64,000 nucleotides of DNA from contig NZ_FPBC01000009.1 of the NCBI RefSeq assembly GCF_900116605.1, forward strand, positions 124,001 through 188,000. The letters run 5' to 3'. How positions within the stretch are numbered: the first letter of the stretch is position 1; each line of letters starts with the position of its first letter. The notes under the pieces were generated by a model. That model was not told the origin of the DNA, ran no database searches, and saw only the letters and a list, made by a program, of their open reading frames with translations. Positions 52,422 through 62,190 of the stretch are shown here, piece by piece. The position numbers were made by a program, and so were the translations under genes. Origin of the DNA: Pseudomonas marincola (GTDB lineage Bacteria; Pseudomonadota; Gammaproteobacteria; Pseudomonadales; Pseudomonadaceae).

Positions 52422-53221
52422 ATTTAACGCTTGAAGGCGTGGGTGTTACCCACGCCAATGGTCACGTTGCGCTCAGTGATATTGATTTACGGGTAAAACC
52501 GGCTGAGCGCGTCGCGATTATCGGCCCCTCCGGTGCGGGTAAAACCACTCTGCTGCGTTTGCTTGCCACCAGCTTGCAGCCCACCAGCGGCGCAATCAGC
52601 CTGCTCGAACAACAGCCCTGGCAAATCGGCACTCGCCAACGCCAGCGCCTGCGTGCGCGTATCGGCCTGATCCATCAGGCGCCACCTTTGCCGCCGCGCC
52701 AACGCGTGGTAACGGCGATTCTTGCCGGCAAACTCGGTGAGTGGTCGGCCTTCAAAAGCTTGCTCAACCTGCTCTATCCAGTCGACATCAGCGGCGCCAA
52801 AGCGGCGCTGGCACGGCTGGATCTGGCAGACAAACTGTTTGAGCGTTGCGACCAGCTTTCCGGTGGGCAATTACAACGTGTCGGCATCGCCCGCGTGCTT
52901 TACCAAAGCCCGCAAATCATCCTTGCCGATGAGCCCGTGTCGGCAATGGACCCGGTTCTGGCCGGCCATACACTCAGCGTGCTCAGCAGTGAAGCGGCCG
53001 CCCGCGGCGTCACCCTGCTCGCCAGCCTGCATGCGGTGGACCTGGCCATGGCGCATTTCCCACGGGTAATCGGCGTGCGCGCCGGACGCATTGTTTTTGA
53101 CCTGCCAAGCGAGCAAGTCAGCCAGGCGCAACTCGACGCACTCTACGCCAATGAACAGCTGCAGCCCGAGCCGAGCATTACTGTGCAGACACCCACCGTG
53201 ATTCAGATTCCACGATGCTGA
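52418..53221 (+). CDS. ATPase of the oxyanion ABC importer (PhnC-like)
   Basis: 267 residues starting at GTG (52418), which overlaps the preceding stop as GTGA. Walker [10 protein letters not shown] near residue 38, Q-loop [10 protein letters not shown], signature [13 protein letters not shown], Walker [14 protein letters not shown] and switch His in ASLHAVDL are complete. Cytoplasmic energy subunit for the two permeases that follow. Confidence 0.93.
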   Translation: MNLTLEGVGVTHANGHVALSDIDLRVKPAERVAIIGPSGAGKTTLLRLLATSLQPTSGAISLLEQQPWQIGTRQRQRLRARIGLIHQAPPLPPRQRVVTAILAGKLGEWSAFKSLLNLLYPVDISGAKAALARLDLADKLFERCDQLSGGQLQRVGIARVLYQSPQIILADEPVSAMDPVLAGHTLSVLSSEAAARGVTLLASLHAVDLAMAHFPRVIGVRAGRIVFDLPSEQVSQAQLDALYANEQLQPEPSITVQTPTVIQIPRC

Positions 53222-54042
53222 AAGCCCACGATCGCGATCCGGCTGCACTGCCCCGGTTAGGCCTGACGCTGCTGGCAATTGTGCTGCTGTGGCCGGGTAT
53301 CAGGCTCAGTGAAGTTGATCTGGGGGTGTTGTTCGATCCTGAAAACAGCAAAACCATGGGCCAGTTCCTCAGCGGTTTCTGGCCGCCGGCGCATGATCCC
53401 GAGTTCCTGCAGATTCTGCTCAAGGCCACACTCGAAACCCTGGCTATCGCCACTGCCGGCATGGCGCTGGCTTTGCTGCTCGCCATTCCATGCTCACTGC
53501 TTGCCAGCCGCGCGCTGTCGTTGTCTGCTGCGCACCGTAACGGGCGTCCGGCGTGGTGGTCGCAGGCGTTGCGCTGGCCAGTACGTGGCGTACTTATCTT
53601 GCTGCGCAGCGTGCCAGAGGTGGTGTGGGCATTGCTTTTCGTGCGCGCCGTTGGCCTGGGTCCGACTGCTGGGGTGCTGGCGATTGCGATTACCTACAGC
53701 GGCATGCTTGGCAAGGTTTACGCGGAAATTTTCGAGTCGGTCGACCCGCGCCCAAGCCGGGCCTTGCTGGTCGCCGGCAGCCCGCGTCTGCTGGCGTTCA
53801 CCTACGGCGTGCTGCCCAATGCCTCTGCCGAAATGCTTTCGTACACCGTGTATCGCTGGGAATGCGCGGTGCGCGCCTCGGTCGTCATGGGTTTTGTCGG
53901 AGCCGGCGGGCTGGGCCAGCAAATTGATTTGTCGTTGCGCATGTTTGCCGGCGGTGAAGTTGCCAGTATGTTGCTGACCTTCCTGCTGCTGGTGTTACTC
54001 GCCGATCAACTGAGCCGTGTGCTGCGGGCGAGGCTGCAATGA
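53215..54042 (+). CDS. permease 1 of the oxyanion ABC importer (PhnE-like)
   Basis: 275 residues, about six membrane helices, BPD-type permease. The EAA loop region ([31 protein letters not shown]) and [22 protein letters not shown] are PhnE features. Overlaps the ATPase gene by 7 nt and the next permease by 4 nt. Two distinct permease genes imply a heterodimeric channel. Confidence 0.92.
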   Translation: MLKAHDRDPAALPRLGLTLLAIVLLWPGIRLSEVDLGVLFDPENSKTMGQFLSGFWPPAHDPEFLQILLKATLETLAIATAGMALALLLAIPCSLLASRALSLSAAHRNGRPAWWSQALRWPVRGVLILLRSVPEVVWALLFVRAVGLGPTAGVLAIAITYSGMLGKVYAEIFESVDPRPSRALLVAGSPRLLAFTYGVLPNASAEMLSYTVYRWECAVRASVVMGFVGAGGLGQQIDLSLRMFAGGEVASMLLTFLLLVLLADQLSRVLRARLQ

Positions 54043-54806
54043 AGTACGCAGTCAATTATGGCCTGATCGCCGTGCTGTTGATTGCAGTGGTGGCGTCGTT
54101 CCAATACCTCAACATTGATCTGCGCCTGCTGTTCGCTGCTGATGGTCTGAGCCAGATGGCCAGTTACGCCAACGGCTTTTTCAGCCCTGATTTTTCAGCC
54201 GAACACTGGCGCGCCATCGGCAAAGGCGCGCTGGAAACTCTGGCCATGTCATCCATCGGCACCTTGCTTGCGGCAGTTCTGGGGCTGTTGTTGGCACTGC
54301 CTGCGGCGGGACGCTTCGGCTGGCTGGCGCTCAATGGCAGCCGACTGCTGCTTAACGCTCTTCGGGCGATTCCGGAATTGGTCTGGGCCGCGCTGGTCGT
54401 GCTCGCGGCCGGCCTTGGCCCCAATGCCGGCACCCTGGCATTGGCCCTGCACACGGCGGGCGTACTAGGCCGGCTGTTTGCCGAAGCACTGGAGAACACA
54501 CCGGATGAACCGGCACAGGCAATCCGCCTGGCGGGTGGTTCAAAGCTGGTCGCGTTCTGGTATGGGACGTTGCCGGAGGTGTGGCCACAACTCATCGCCT
54601 ACACCCTGTACCGCTGGGAAAATAATATCCGCATGGCCAGCGTGCTCGGCTTTGTCGGCGCAGGTGGGCTGGGCCAGATGCTCTACTTCCACCTCAGCCT
54701 GTTTCAGGAAGCACAGGCTTCAAGCGTAATCATCGCCATGCTGATTCTGGTGCTTGGCGTCGATGCGTTCAGTGGCTGGATACGCCAACGCTGGGTCAGC
54801 AACTAA
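54039..54806 (+). CDS. permease 2 of the oxyanion ABC importer (PhnE-like)
   Basis: 255 residues with the same architecture as permease 1: RAIPELVWAALVVLAAGLGPNAGTLALALHTAGVLGRLFAEALENTPDEPAQAIRLAGGSKLVAFWYGTLPEVWPQL, then [20 protein letters not shown]. Last gene of the operon, convergent with the DUF5064 gene; 21 bp separate the stops and no terminator was seen there. Confidence 0.92.
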   Translation: MKYAVNYGLIAVLLIAVVASFQYLNIDLRLLFAADGLSQMASYANGFFSPDFSAEHWRAIGKGALETLAMSSIGTLLAAVLGLLLALPAAGRFGWLALNGSRLLLNALRAIPELVWAALVVLAAGLGPNAGTLALALHTAGVLGRLFAEALENTPDEPAQAIRLAGGSKLVAFWYGTLPEVWPQLIAYTLYRWENNIRMASVLGFVGAGGLGQMLYFHLSLFQEAQASSVIIAMLILVLGVDAFSGWIRQRWVSN

Positions 54807-54827
54807 GGCCAACCCAGCATCCGGCGA

Positions 54828-55559
54828 TCAGAGTCCGTCGCTGTCCAGATGATCGAGATTGATCGGATCGCCTGCGTGCAAATCCAGGCGCTTGCGAATA
54901 TCGGCAAACATCAGGTCGTATTCCTTGTGATTGCGCATGATCAGGCTCTGGTTCACCGGAATCCCGTGCTTGTGCGCGGCGCGGGTAATCACGCTGGCAA
55001 AGTTGTATGCCGTATCGCTATGCAGTTTGAACGACTCTTCAAATGAGGTGCCCGACACCTGACCGATCAATTCGATATGCAGCATCTTGCCTTCCGCCGG
55101 GTCTTGCACCACATCGTAGTAAATATCGACGTTGAATGCCGGCCGGTCTTTGGTCGCCACCAGATTCACCCGATGCAAGTGGCCAGGGATGTAACGATCC
55201 ACGGTCATGGCGGGTGCAGCGCTGACCGGTAAAGGCTCCGGCGCTTCTAGTTTTGAGCGAATGTCGGCGAACATCTGATCGTATTCATCATGGTTCTTGG
55301 CGATCAGACCTGTCTGGGTCGGCAAGCCGTACTTTTGCGCGATCCGGCTGGCGACACTGCCAAAATTGGGGGCTTCTTCCTTGCTCAGCTCGAACTCTTC
55401 CTGAAAGGCCTCGCCAGCAACATTGCCCAACATGGTCATGACCAACTTACGATTGCCATCCGGCAAAAACTTGATGTGGTAGTACAAGTCGACGCTGTAA
55501 ACAGGCTGGCCGTCGGCCTCGTCGCGGTTGACGCGATGCAAATGTCCCGGCTTGAACAT
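54828..55559 (-). CDS. tandem-duplicated DUF5064 protein
   Basis: 243 residues made of two homologous halves. Residues 2-104 and 123-225 share PGHLHRVN at the start, a V-D-YY strand, the G-V-G-x-x-FEE/QEEF-L strand, NF-SV-R-A-K-G-P in the helix and the closing NH-EYD-MFADIR-L. An 18-residue Pro/Ala linker (105-122) joins them and the C-terminus DPINLDHLDSDGL is that of single-domain DUF5064 proteins, which are about 120 residues long. No signal or membrane segment; function unknown. Same strand as the DUF2288 gene 60 bp upstream. Confidence 0.85.
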   Translation of the reverse strand: MFKPGHLHRVNRDEADGQPVYSVDLYYHIKFLPDGNRKLVMTMLGNVAGEAFQEEFELSKEEAPNFGSVASRIAQKYGLPTQTGLIAKNHDEYDQMFADIRSKLEAPEPLPVSAAPAMTVDRYIPGHLHRVNLVATKDRPAFNVDIYYDVVQDPAEGKMLHIELIGQVSGTSFEESFKLHSDTAYNFASVITRAAHKHGIPVNQSLIMRNHKEYDLMFADIRKRLDLHAGDPINLDHLDSDGL

Positions 55560-55619
55560 GTTCGAACTCCCTAACTAAGTTTTTGACGCGGCCACAAAAG
55601 AGACCGTCAACGCACCGCT

Positions 55620-55937
55620 TTAGTGCGCAGTAGACGCTTGCGCGCGCTCTTGCACCAACACCCATGGGACTATGACCACCGCCCAAAGTTGCGGGTCGCG
55701 CGTGGCCAGACCTTCTGCACAACTGTCTTCCATCTTGCTCAGAACACCACTTTCAAGCCATTGGCGAACCTTGCCATGCTCGTTCTCGGCCACCGCCTCT
55801 GCGACGGCCACCAAGTCCGCTGAGCCATCCACCCAGAGTAGAACACCCTTGGCAAAATAGGGCTGTAATTCTTGCCAACTGATAGATGCAGTTTCAGTGA
55901 GCAGTTTGGCATAGAGGGTGCTAGGTTGTTCAGTCAT
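55620..55937 (-). CDS. DUF2288 protein
   Basis: 105 residues: LYAKLLTETASISWQELQPYFAKGVLLWVDGSADLVAVAEAVAENEHGKVRQWLESG is typical of DUF2288, a small cytoplasmic family of unknown function in proteobacteria. The last part PQLWAVVIVPWVLVQER is hydrophobic but short. Divergent from braC, with 283 bp between. Confidence 0.88.
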   Translation of the reverse strand: MTEQPSTLYAKLLTETASISWQELQPYFAKGVLLWVDGSADLVAVAEAVAENEHGKVRQWLESGVLSKMEDSCAEGLATRDPQLWAVVIVPWVLVQERAQASTAH

Positions 55938-56116
55938 GGTGGGCCTTGAATTGTTTGCCGAAATTGATCGGCATCATGATAACGTCGACCAAGTCGCCTG
56001 ACGTCCAATCTGCGCATCAGGACACGCCGTTTTTCTATACATTTATTGCATTAAAGCGACATCTTCTCGTTTTGCCCCCAAAACCTAGCTTTTCAAGGCG
56101 CGAACTCGCGCTCTAC

Positions 56117-56132
56117 ACTGTACCGGTACAGT
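56117..56132. promoter_or_regulatory. 16-bp perfect palindrome upstream of braC
   Basis: ACTGTACCGGTACAGT is perfectly self-complementary and lies 89-104 bp before the braC ATG, where a promoter is expected. It resembles TetR/GntR-type operators in form. It is not a LexA box, since CTG and CAG are 8 rather than 10 bp apart. Confidence 0.5.
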
Positions 56133-56191
56133 TGCCGGGGGTATGGCCGGGGAGTTCAACCCGGTTCTGCAGCTTTGGCCGCAAGAACTAC

Positions 56192-56199
56192 AACAACGA
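56192..56199 (+). promoter_or_regulatory. candidate Hfq/Crc site in the braC leader
   Basis: AACAACGA, close to the AAnAAnAA catabolite-control motif, within an A-rich single-strand-like stretch directly before the AGTGGAG ribosome site (56210-56216). Position fits Crc/Hfq control of amino-acid uptake in pseudomonads; the last motif base pair differs from ideal. Confidence 0.4.
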
Positions 56200-56220
56200 C
56201 AAACATAAGAGTGGAGCATT

Positions 56221-57342
56221 ATGAACAAGGCAACTAAGCAAATTACCAAGCTGTTCGCAGCAATGGCGCTGGCTGGCGCAGCTAGCTACTCCATGGCTGC
56301 CGACACCATTAAAATCGGTCTGGCGGGTCCGGTTACTGGTGCCGTTGCTCAATACGGGGAAATGCAGTTCATTGGCGCTAAAATGGCCATCGAACAAATC
56401 AACAAGGCTGGCGGCGTTAACGGCGCTCAACTCGAAGGCGTGGTTTATGACGACGCTTGCGACCCAAAACAAGCCGTTGCTGTTGCTAACAAAATCGTCA
56501 ACGACGAAGTCAAGTTCGTGGTTGGCCACCTGTGCTCCAGCTCCACTCAGCCAGCGTCTGACATCTACGAAGACGAAGGCATCCTGATGATCACCGCGGC
56601 TTCGACCAGCCCGGACATCACCTCGCGTGGCTATCAGCTGATCTTCCGCACCATCGGTCTCGACAGCCTGCAAGGCCCGACTGCTGGTAACTTCATTGCT
56701 GATCACATCAAGCCGAAGAACGTTGCAGTAATCCACGACAAGCAGCAGTACGGTGAAGGCATCGCCACTGCCGTTAAGCAGACGCTTGAAAGCAAAGGCG
56801 TGAAGGTTTCTGTGTTCGAAGGCATCAACGCCGGCGACAAAGACTTCTCTTCGATGATCTCCAAGCTCAAGCAAGCGGGCGTGGACTTCGTTTACTACGG
56901 TGGCTACCACCCAGAACTGGGCCTGCTGCTGCGTCAGTCGGCTGAGAAAGGCCTTAAGGTCAAGTTCATGGGTCCGGAAGGCGTGGGCAACAAGGAAATC
57001 TCGGCCATCGCTGGCCCGGCTTCCGAAGGCCTGCTGGTTACCCTGCCGAAGTCTTTCGACCAGGACCCAGCCAACAAGGCATTGGTTGATGCTTTCAAAG
57101 CCAAGAACGAAGACCCAACCGGCCCATTCGTATTCCCAGCTTACGCTGCGGTACAAGTGATCGCTGGCGGTATCGAGAAAGCCGGTAGCACTGACACCGA
57201 CAAGGTTGCAGCTGCACTGCGCGCCAACAGCTTCAAGACCCCAACCGGTGAACTTTCCTTCGACGAGAAGGGCGATCTGAAGGACTTCAGCTTCGTGGTT
57301 TACGAATGGCACCAGGACGGTACAAAAACCGAAGCTAAATAA
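56221..57342 (+). CDS. braC: branched-chain amino-acid-binding protein
   Basis: 373 residues with signal peptide (MNKATKQITKLFAAMALAGA..., cleavage near SMA-ADT). Leu/Ile/Val-binding fold: IKIGLAGPVTGAVAQYGEMQFIGAKMAIEQINKAGGVNG, the paired Cys in YDDACDPKQA and VGHLCSSSTQPASD, and YEDEGILMITAASTSP. It delivers Leu, Ile, Val (and Ala, Thr in Pseudomonas) to BraDE. First gene of braCDEFG; a strong hairpin between braC and braD should make it more abundant than the membrane parts. Confidence 0.96.
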   Translation: MNKATKQITKLFAAMALAGAASYSMAADTIKIGLAGPVTGAVAQYGEMQFIGAKMAIEQINKAGGVNGAQLEGVVYDDACDPKQAVAVANKIVNDEVKFVVGHLCSSSTQPASDIYEDEGILMITAASTSPDITSRGYQLIFRTIGLDSLQGPTAGNFIADHIKPKNVAVIHDKQQYGEGIATAVKQTLESKGVKVSVFEGINAGDKDFSSMISKLKQAGVDFVYYGGYHPELGLLLRQSAEKGLKVKFMGPEGVGNKEISAIAGPASEGLLVTLPKSFDQDPANKALVDAFKAKNEDPTGPFVFPAYAAVQVIAGGIEKAGSTDTDKVAAALRANSFKTPTGELSFDEKGDLKDFSFVVYEWHQDGTKTEAK

Positions 57343-57360
57343 GCCTCACCTGTCCGAACC

Positions 57361-57396
57361 CAAAGCCCACTGCATCCGCAGTGGGCTTTGTTTATT
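57361..57396 (+). terminator. intercistronic hairpin between braC and braD
   Basis: Perfect 13-bp stem (57361-57373 with 57378-57390), ATCC loop, then TTTATT. Located 18 nt after braC and 71 nt before braD. A partial terminator or 3' stabiliser here would raise braC mRNA over the rest of the operon. Confidence 0.8.
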
Positions 57397-57461
57397 AGAA
57401 GAATCCCGGTCTTGCGCGGCGCCACAAGCGATGCTTTACGCAACGACCCAGGAGTTAGGCA

Positions 57462-58381
<920 letters not shown>

Positions 58382-58385
<4 letters not shown>

Positions 58386-59650
58386 GTTCGGCAATCACAA
58401 AAAACCTCAAGACGGCATTCTTCAGTGCCCTGCTGGTGGTGGCCGTGGCCTATCCGGTGCTGGGACTGAAACTGACTACCGTCGGCATCAAGCTTGAAGT
58501 GCACAATGCCAGCCCTGCGGTTCTCTGGACCATCGCCGGGTGCGCCATTGCCATGTTCTTCTGGCAGTTGTTCCGCGATCAGATCAGCTCCGCCTGGTCA
58601 CATGCACCGAAGTTGCCGGCTGTTCCAAGCAAGGCGACCAACTTCCTGACCCTGCCCTCGACCCAACGCTGGATCATTCTGGGCTTGGTGGTAGTGGCGC
58701 TGGCGTGGCCGTTCTTCGGTTCGCGTGGCGCGGTGGACATCGCTACCCTGATCCTGATCTACGTCATGCTCGGCCTCGGCCTGAACATCGTGGTGGGTCT
58801 GGCGGGTCTGCTCGACCTCGGTTACGTTGGTTTCTACGCCGTGGGCGCCTACAGCTACGCGCTGCTGTCGCACTATTACGGCCTGGGCTTCTGGGTATGT
58901 TTGCCAATCGCCGGCCTGATGGCAGCGTTCTTCGGCTTCATTCTCGGTTTCCCGGTACTGCGTTTACGCGGCGACTATCTGGCGATTGTGACGCTGGGCT
59001 TCGGTGAAATTATCCGTATCCTGCTGCGCAACATGACCGAGCTTACCGGCGGCCCGAACGGCATCAGCAACATCGACAAACCAACACTGTTTGGCCTGTC
59101 GTTCGAGCGTAAAGCCGCTGAGGGCATGCAAACCTTTCACGAATTCTTCGGCACCGCGTACCAGTCGATCAACAAGGTTATCTTCCTGTACTTGATCGCC
59201 CTGCTGCTGGTGTTGGTAACCCTGTTCGTGATCAACCGTTTGCTGCGCATGCCAATCGGCCGCGCGTGGGAAGCTCTGCGTGAAGATGAAATCGCTTGCC
59301 GCGCATTGGGCATGAACCCGACCGTGATCAAGCTTTCAGCCTTCACCCTCGGCGCCAGCTTCGCAGGTTTTGCCGGCAGCTTCTTCGCCGCCCGCCAAGG
59401 CCTGGTGACACCGGAATCGTTCACCTTCATTGAATCGGCAATCATCCTCGCCATCGTGGTTCTTGGCGGCATGGGCTCACAACTCGGGGTCATTCTGGCC
59501 GCGATCGTGATGATCCTCCTGCCGGAACTGATGCGTGAGTTCAGCGAGTACCGCATGTTGTTCTTCGGTGCCCTGATGGTAATGATGATGATTTGGCGTC
59601 CGCAGGGCCTGTTGCCCATGCAGCGCCCGCACCTGGAGCTGAAACAATGA
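58382..59650 (+). CDS. braE: branched-chain amino-acid ABC permease (LivM type)
   Basis: 422 residues. An N-terminal DUF3382-like pair of helices (about 10-100) is followed by the LivM core: [66 protein letters not shown] and [38 protein letters not shown]. Overlaps braF by 4 nt. Confidence 0.96.
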
Positions 59651-60414
59651 GCCGCCCGATTCTAGAAGTAAGCGGCTTATCCATGCGTTTTGGCGGCCTG
59701 CTGGCCGTCAACGGCGTGAATCTGTCCGTGCAAGAAAAACAAGTGGTGTCGATGATCGGCCCTAACGGCGCTGGCAAAACCACGGTATTCAACTGCCTCA
59801 CCGGTTTTTATCAGCCCACCAGCGGCAGCATCCGCCTTAATGGCGAGCAAATCGAAGGCCTGCCGGGCCACAAGATTGCGCGCAAGGGCGTGGTGCGTAC
59901 ATTCCAGAACGTGCGTCTGTTCAAGGACATGACCGCCGTTGAAAACTTGCTGGTGGCGCAACACCGCCACCTCAACACCAACTTTCTGGCTGGCCTGTTC
60001 AAGACCCCGGCGTTTCGCAAGAGCGAACGTGAGGCGATGGACTATGCCGCGCATTGGCTGGAGCAGGTCAACCTGACCGAGTTTGCCAACCGCCCTGCCG
60101 GCACCCTCGCCTACGGCCAACAGCGTCGCCTGGAAATCGCCCGCTGCATGATGACGCGCCCCAGCATCCTCATGCTCGACGAACCGGCGGCAGGCCTCAA
60201 CCCACGCGAAACCGACGACCTCAAAGCCCTGATCGGCGTGCTGCGTGATCAGCACAACGTGACGGTGCTATTGATCGAACACGACATGAAGTTGGTGATG
60301 AGCATCTCCGACCACATTTTCGTGATCAATCAGGGCACGCCTTTGGCAGACGGAACCCCGGAGCAGATCCGCGATAACCCGGACGTAATCAAAGCCTATC
60401 TGGGGGAAGCGTAA
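59647..60414 (+). CDS. braF: branched-chain amino-acid ABC ATPase (LivG type)
   Basis: 255 residues from the ATG at 59647, which overlaps the braE stop; longer in-frame extension into braE is rejected. Walker [10 protein letters not shown] near residue 38, signature [13 protein letters not shown], Walker [14 protein letters not shown] and IEHDMKLVM are complete. One of two different ATPases in the complex. Confidence 0.95.
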   Translation: MSRPILEVSGLSMRFGGLLAVNGVNLSVQEKQVVSMIGPNGAGKTTVFNCLTGFYQPTSGSIRLNGEQIEGLPGHKIARKGVVRTFQNVRLFKDMTAVENLLVAQHRHLNTNFLAGLFKTPAFRKSEREAMDYAAHWLEQVNLTEFANRPAGTLAYGQQRRLEIARCMMTRPSILMLDEPAAGLNPRETDDLKALIGVLRDQHNVTVLLIEHDMKLVMSISDHIFVINQGTPLADGTPEQIRDNPDVIKAYLGEA

Positions 60415-61115
60415 TGCTCTATTTCGAAAACGTCTCGACCTTTTACGGCAAGATCCAGGCACTGCACGACGTCAATGTTGAAGTGCGTCAGGGTGAAATC
60501 GTCACCCTGATCGGCGCCAACGGCGCAGGCAAGTCGACACTGTTGATGACCCTTTGTGGTAATCCGCAGGCCACCAGCGGCAGCATCCGTTATCAGGGTG
60601 AAGAACTGGTTGGCATGGACACCCCGAACATCATGCGCAAGAGTATTGCCGTGGTGCCTGAGGGTCGCCGTGTGTTTGCCCGTCTGACCGTTGAAGAAAA
60701 CCTCGCCATGGGCGGTTTCTTCACTGAAAAAGAAGACTTCCAAATGCAAATGGACAAGGTCCTGCACCTGTTCCCGCGCCTTAAGGAACGCTTCGAGCAA
60801 CGCGCTGGCACCATGTCCGGTGGTGAGCAGCAGATGCTGGCGATTGGCCGCGCGCTGATGAGCAAACCCAAGCTGTTGCTGCTTGACGAGCCATCACTGG
60901 GCCTGGCACCGATCATCATTCAGCAGATCTTCGACATCATCGAACAACTGCGCAAGGACGGTGTAACGGTGTTTCTGGTCGAGCAAAATGCTAACCAGGC
61001 ATTGAAACTCGCCGATCGTGGCTACGTTCTGGAGAACGGCCGTATTGTCATGGAAGGCAGTGGCCAGGAGCTGCTGACCAACCCGAAAGTACGGGACGCG
61101 TACCTGGGCGGTTAA
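60414..61115 (+). CDS. braG: branched-chain amino-acid ABC ATPase (LivF type)
   Basis: 233 residues. Walker A GANGAGKST near residue 35, signature MSGGEQQMLAIGRAL, Walker B LLLLDEPSLGLAP and VEQNANQAL. Start codon shares its A with the braF TAA. Operon end marked by an intrinsic terminator. Confidence 0.96.
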   Translation: MLYFENVSTFYGKIQALHDVNVEVRQGEIVTLIGANGAGKSTLLMTLCGNPQATSGSIRYQGEELVGMDTPNIMRKSIAVVPEGRRVFARLTVEENLAMGGFFTEKEDFQMQMDKVLHLFPRLKERFEQRAGTMSGGEQQMLAIGRALMSKPKLLLLDEPSLGLAPIIIQQIFDIIEQLRKDGVTVFLVEQNANQALKLADRGYVLENGRIVMEGSGQELLTNPKVRDAYLGG

Positions 61116-61131
61116 CCTCAGTGCTGCATCC

Positions 61132-61160
61132 AAAAGCCGCTGTGATCAGCGGCTTTTTTT
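61132..61160 (+). terminator. intrinsic terminator of the bra operon
   Basis: Perfect 11-bp stem (61132-61142 with 61147-61157), 4-nt loop TGAT, T-run of seven bases ending at 61160; 16 nt after braG. Confidence 0.92.
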
Positions 61161-61201
61161 GTTAGGGTGGCAAAGCCCCAGCTTACAAGGATGAAAGACT
61201 G

Positions 61202-62083
61202 ATGCGCATCGAGGACCTGAAACTGTTCATGCTCGTCGCCAAATTAGGCAGCTTCACCGCTGCGGCCGACGCCCTGAACTTGCCTCGCTCGAATATCAGC
61301 AGGCGCATCAACGACCTCGAATCCGCACTGCAGGGCAAACTCTTCACCCGCACGACCCGCCGTCTGACCCTCACCCCGATTGGCCAGGGCTACCTGACCA
61401 GCCTGCAGGAAATCATCCCGGGGCTTGAACACGCCAACGACTCGATCCGCACTCAAAATCAAAATCCGACCGGCAAGATCAAGATCGGCCTGCTCACCGA
61501 ATCAGACATTCTGATTCACTGGGTGCTACAAGACTTTCTCACGCGCTACCCGAACATCAGCATCGAAACCCACCTGAGCAATCTGGGTTACTACGACATC
61601 ATGAATTACGGCCTCGACATGGCGATTCATGTCGGCCCGATCAGCGACACAAGCTTCATAGCCCGCCCTATCGCCTCGTTCATCCGCAAGCTTTACGCAA
61701 GCCCCGACTACATTGCACGTTACGGAGCGCCGCGGTCACTCGAGGACCTGCACCAGCACAACCTGATCATGCTGCGCTGGCCAAGTGGTCAGCTGGAAAA
61801 CCTCTGGCGGTTCAAACAGGCAGAAATCAGTATCGAAAGCCGACTGATCTCGAACAACTCCAACTACATCCGCCACGCGGTTTTCCAGGGTGCGGGTATC
61901 GCGCTGCTGCCGGAAATAATCGCGCACAAGCACGTGGCTGAAGGAGAGTTAGTCGAAGTGCTGCCCGCCTACGAAATGCAGCTGGAAAATATCTGGCTGG
62001 TGTATCCAAGCCGGACCGGCCAATCCTTTGCCTCCCGCCTGCTGATTGAATACCTGCTCGAACAAATTCCGATGATCAAGTGA
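61202..62083 (+). CDS. LysR-family regulator next to an RND efflux operon
   Basis: 293 residues. N-terminal HTH MRIEDLKLFMLVAKLGSFTAAADALNLPRSNISRRINDLESALQGKLFTRTTRRLTLTPIG and a substrate-binding domain of the CrgA/DsdC-like clade (PASFIRKLYASPDYIARYGAP, FQGAGIALLPE). It is 107 bp upstream of, and in the same direction as, the efflux adaptor gene, so it may control that pump. A 7-bp dyad TGTCCTG-N5-CAGGACA (62085-62103) right after its stop lies in the promoter region of the pump. Confidence 0.9.
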   Translation: MRIEDLKLFMLVAKLGSFTAAADALNLPRSNISRRINDLESALQGKLFTRTTRRLTLTPIGQGYLTSLQEIIPGLEHANDSIRTQNQNPTGKIKIGLLTESDILIHWVLQDFLTRYPNISIETHLSNLGYYDIMNYGLDMAIHVGPISDTSFIARPIASFIRKLYASPDYIARYGAPRSLEDLHQHNLIMLRWPSGQLENLWRFKQAEISIESRLISNNSNYIRHAVFQGAGIALLPEIIAHKHVAEGELVEVLPAYEMQLENIWLVYPSRTGQSFASRLLIEYLLEQIPMIK

Positions 62084-62084
62084 T

Positions 62085-62103
62085 TGTCCTGTTTGTCAGG
62101 ACA
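62085..62103. promoter_or_regulatory. 7-bp dyad between lysR and the RND adaptor gene
   Basis: TGTCCTG-TTTGT-CAGGACA begins 2 nt after the LysR stop. Could be a weak terminator of lysR or an operator for the efflux operon; no T-run follows. Confidence 0.35.
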
Positions 62104-62190
62104 CTGTTCGGAATCCTAGCCGGATTATCCAACGATTAATCTCCATTAGGCTGTTGTTCCATAAACATACAGACTCAGGGAGATGTAGCT

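Noticed and set aside
56117..56132. LexA (SOS) box before braC
   Set aside because: LexA sites need CTG-N10-CAG; here the spacing is N8.
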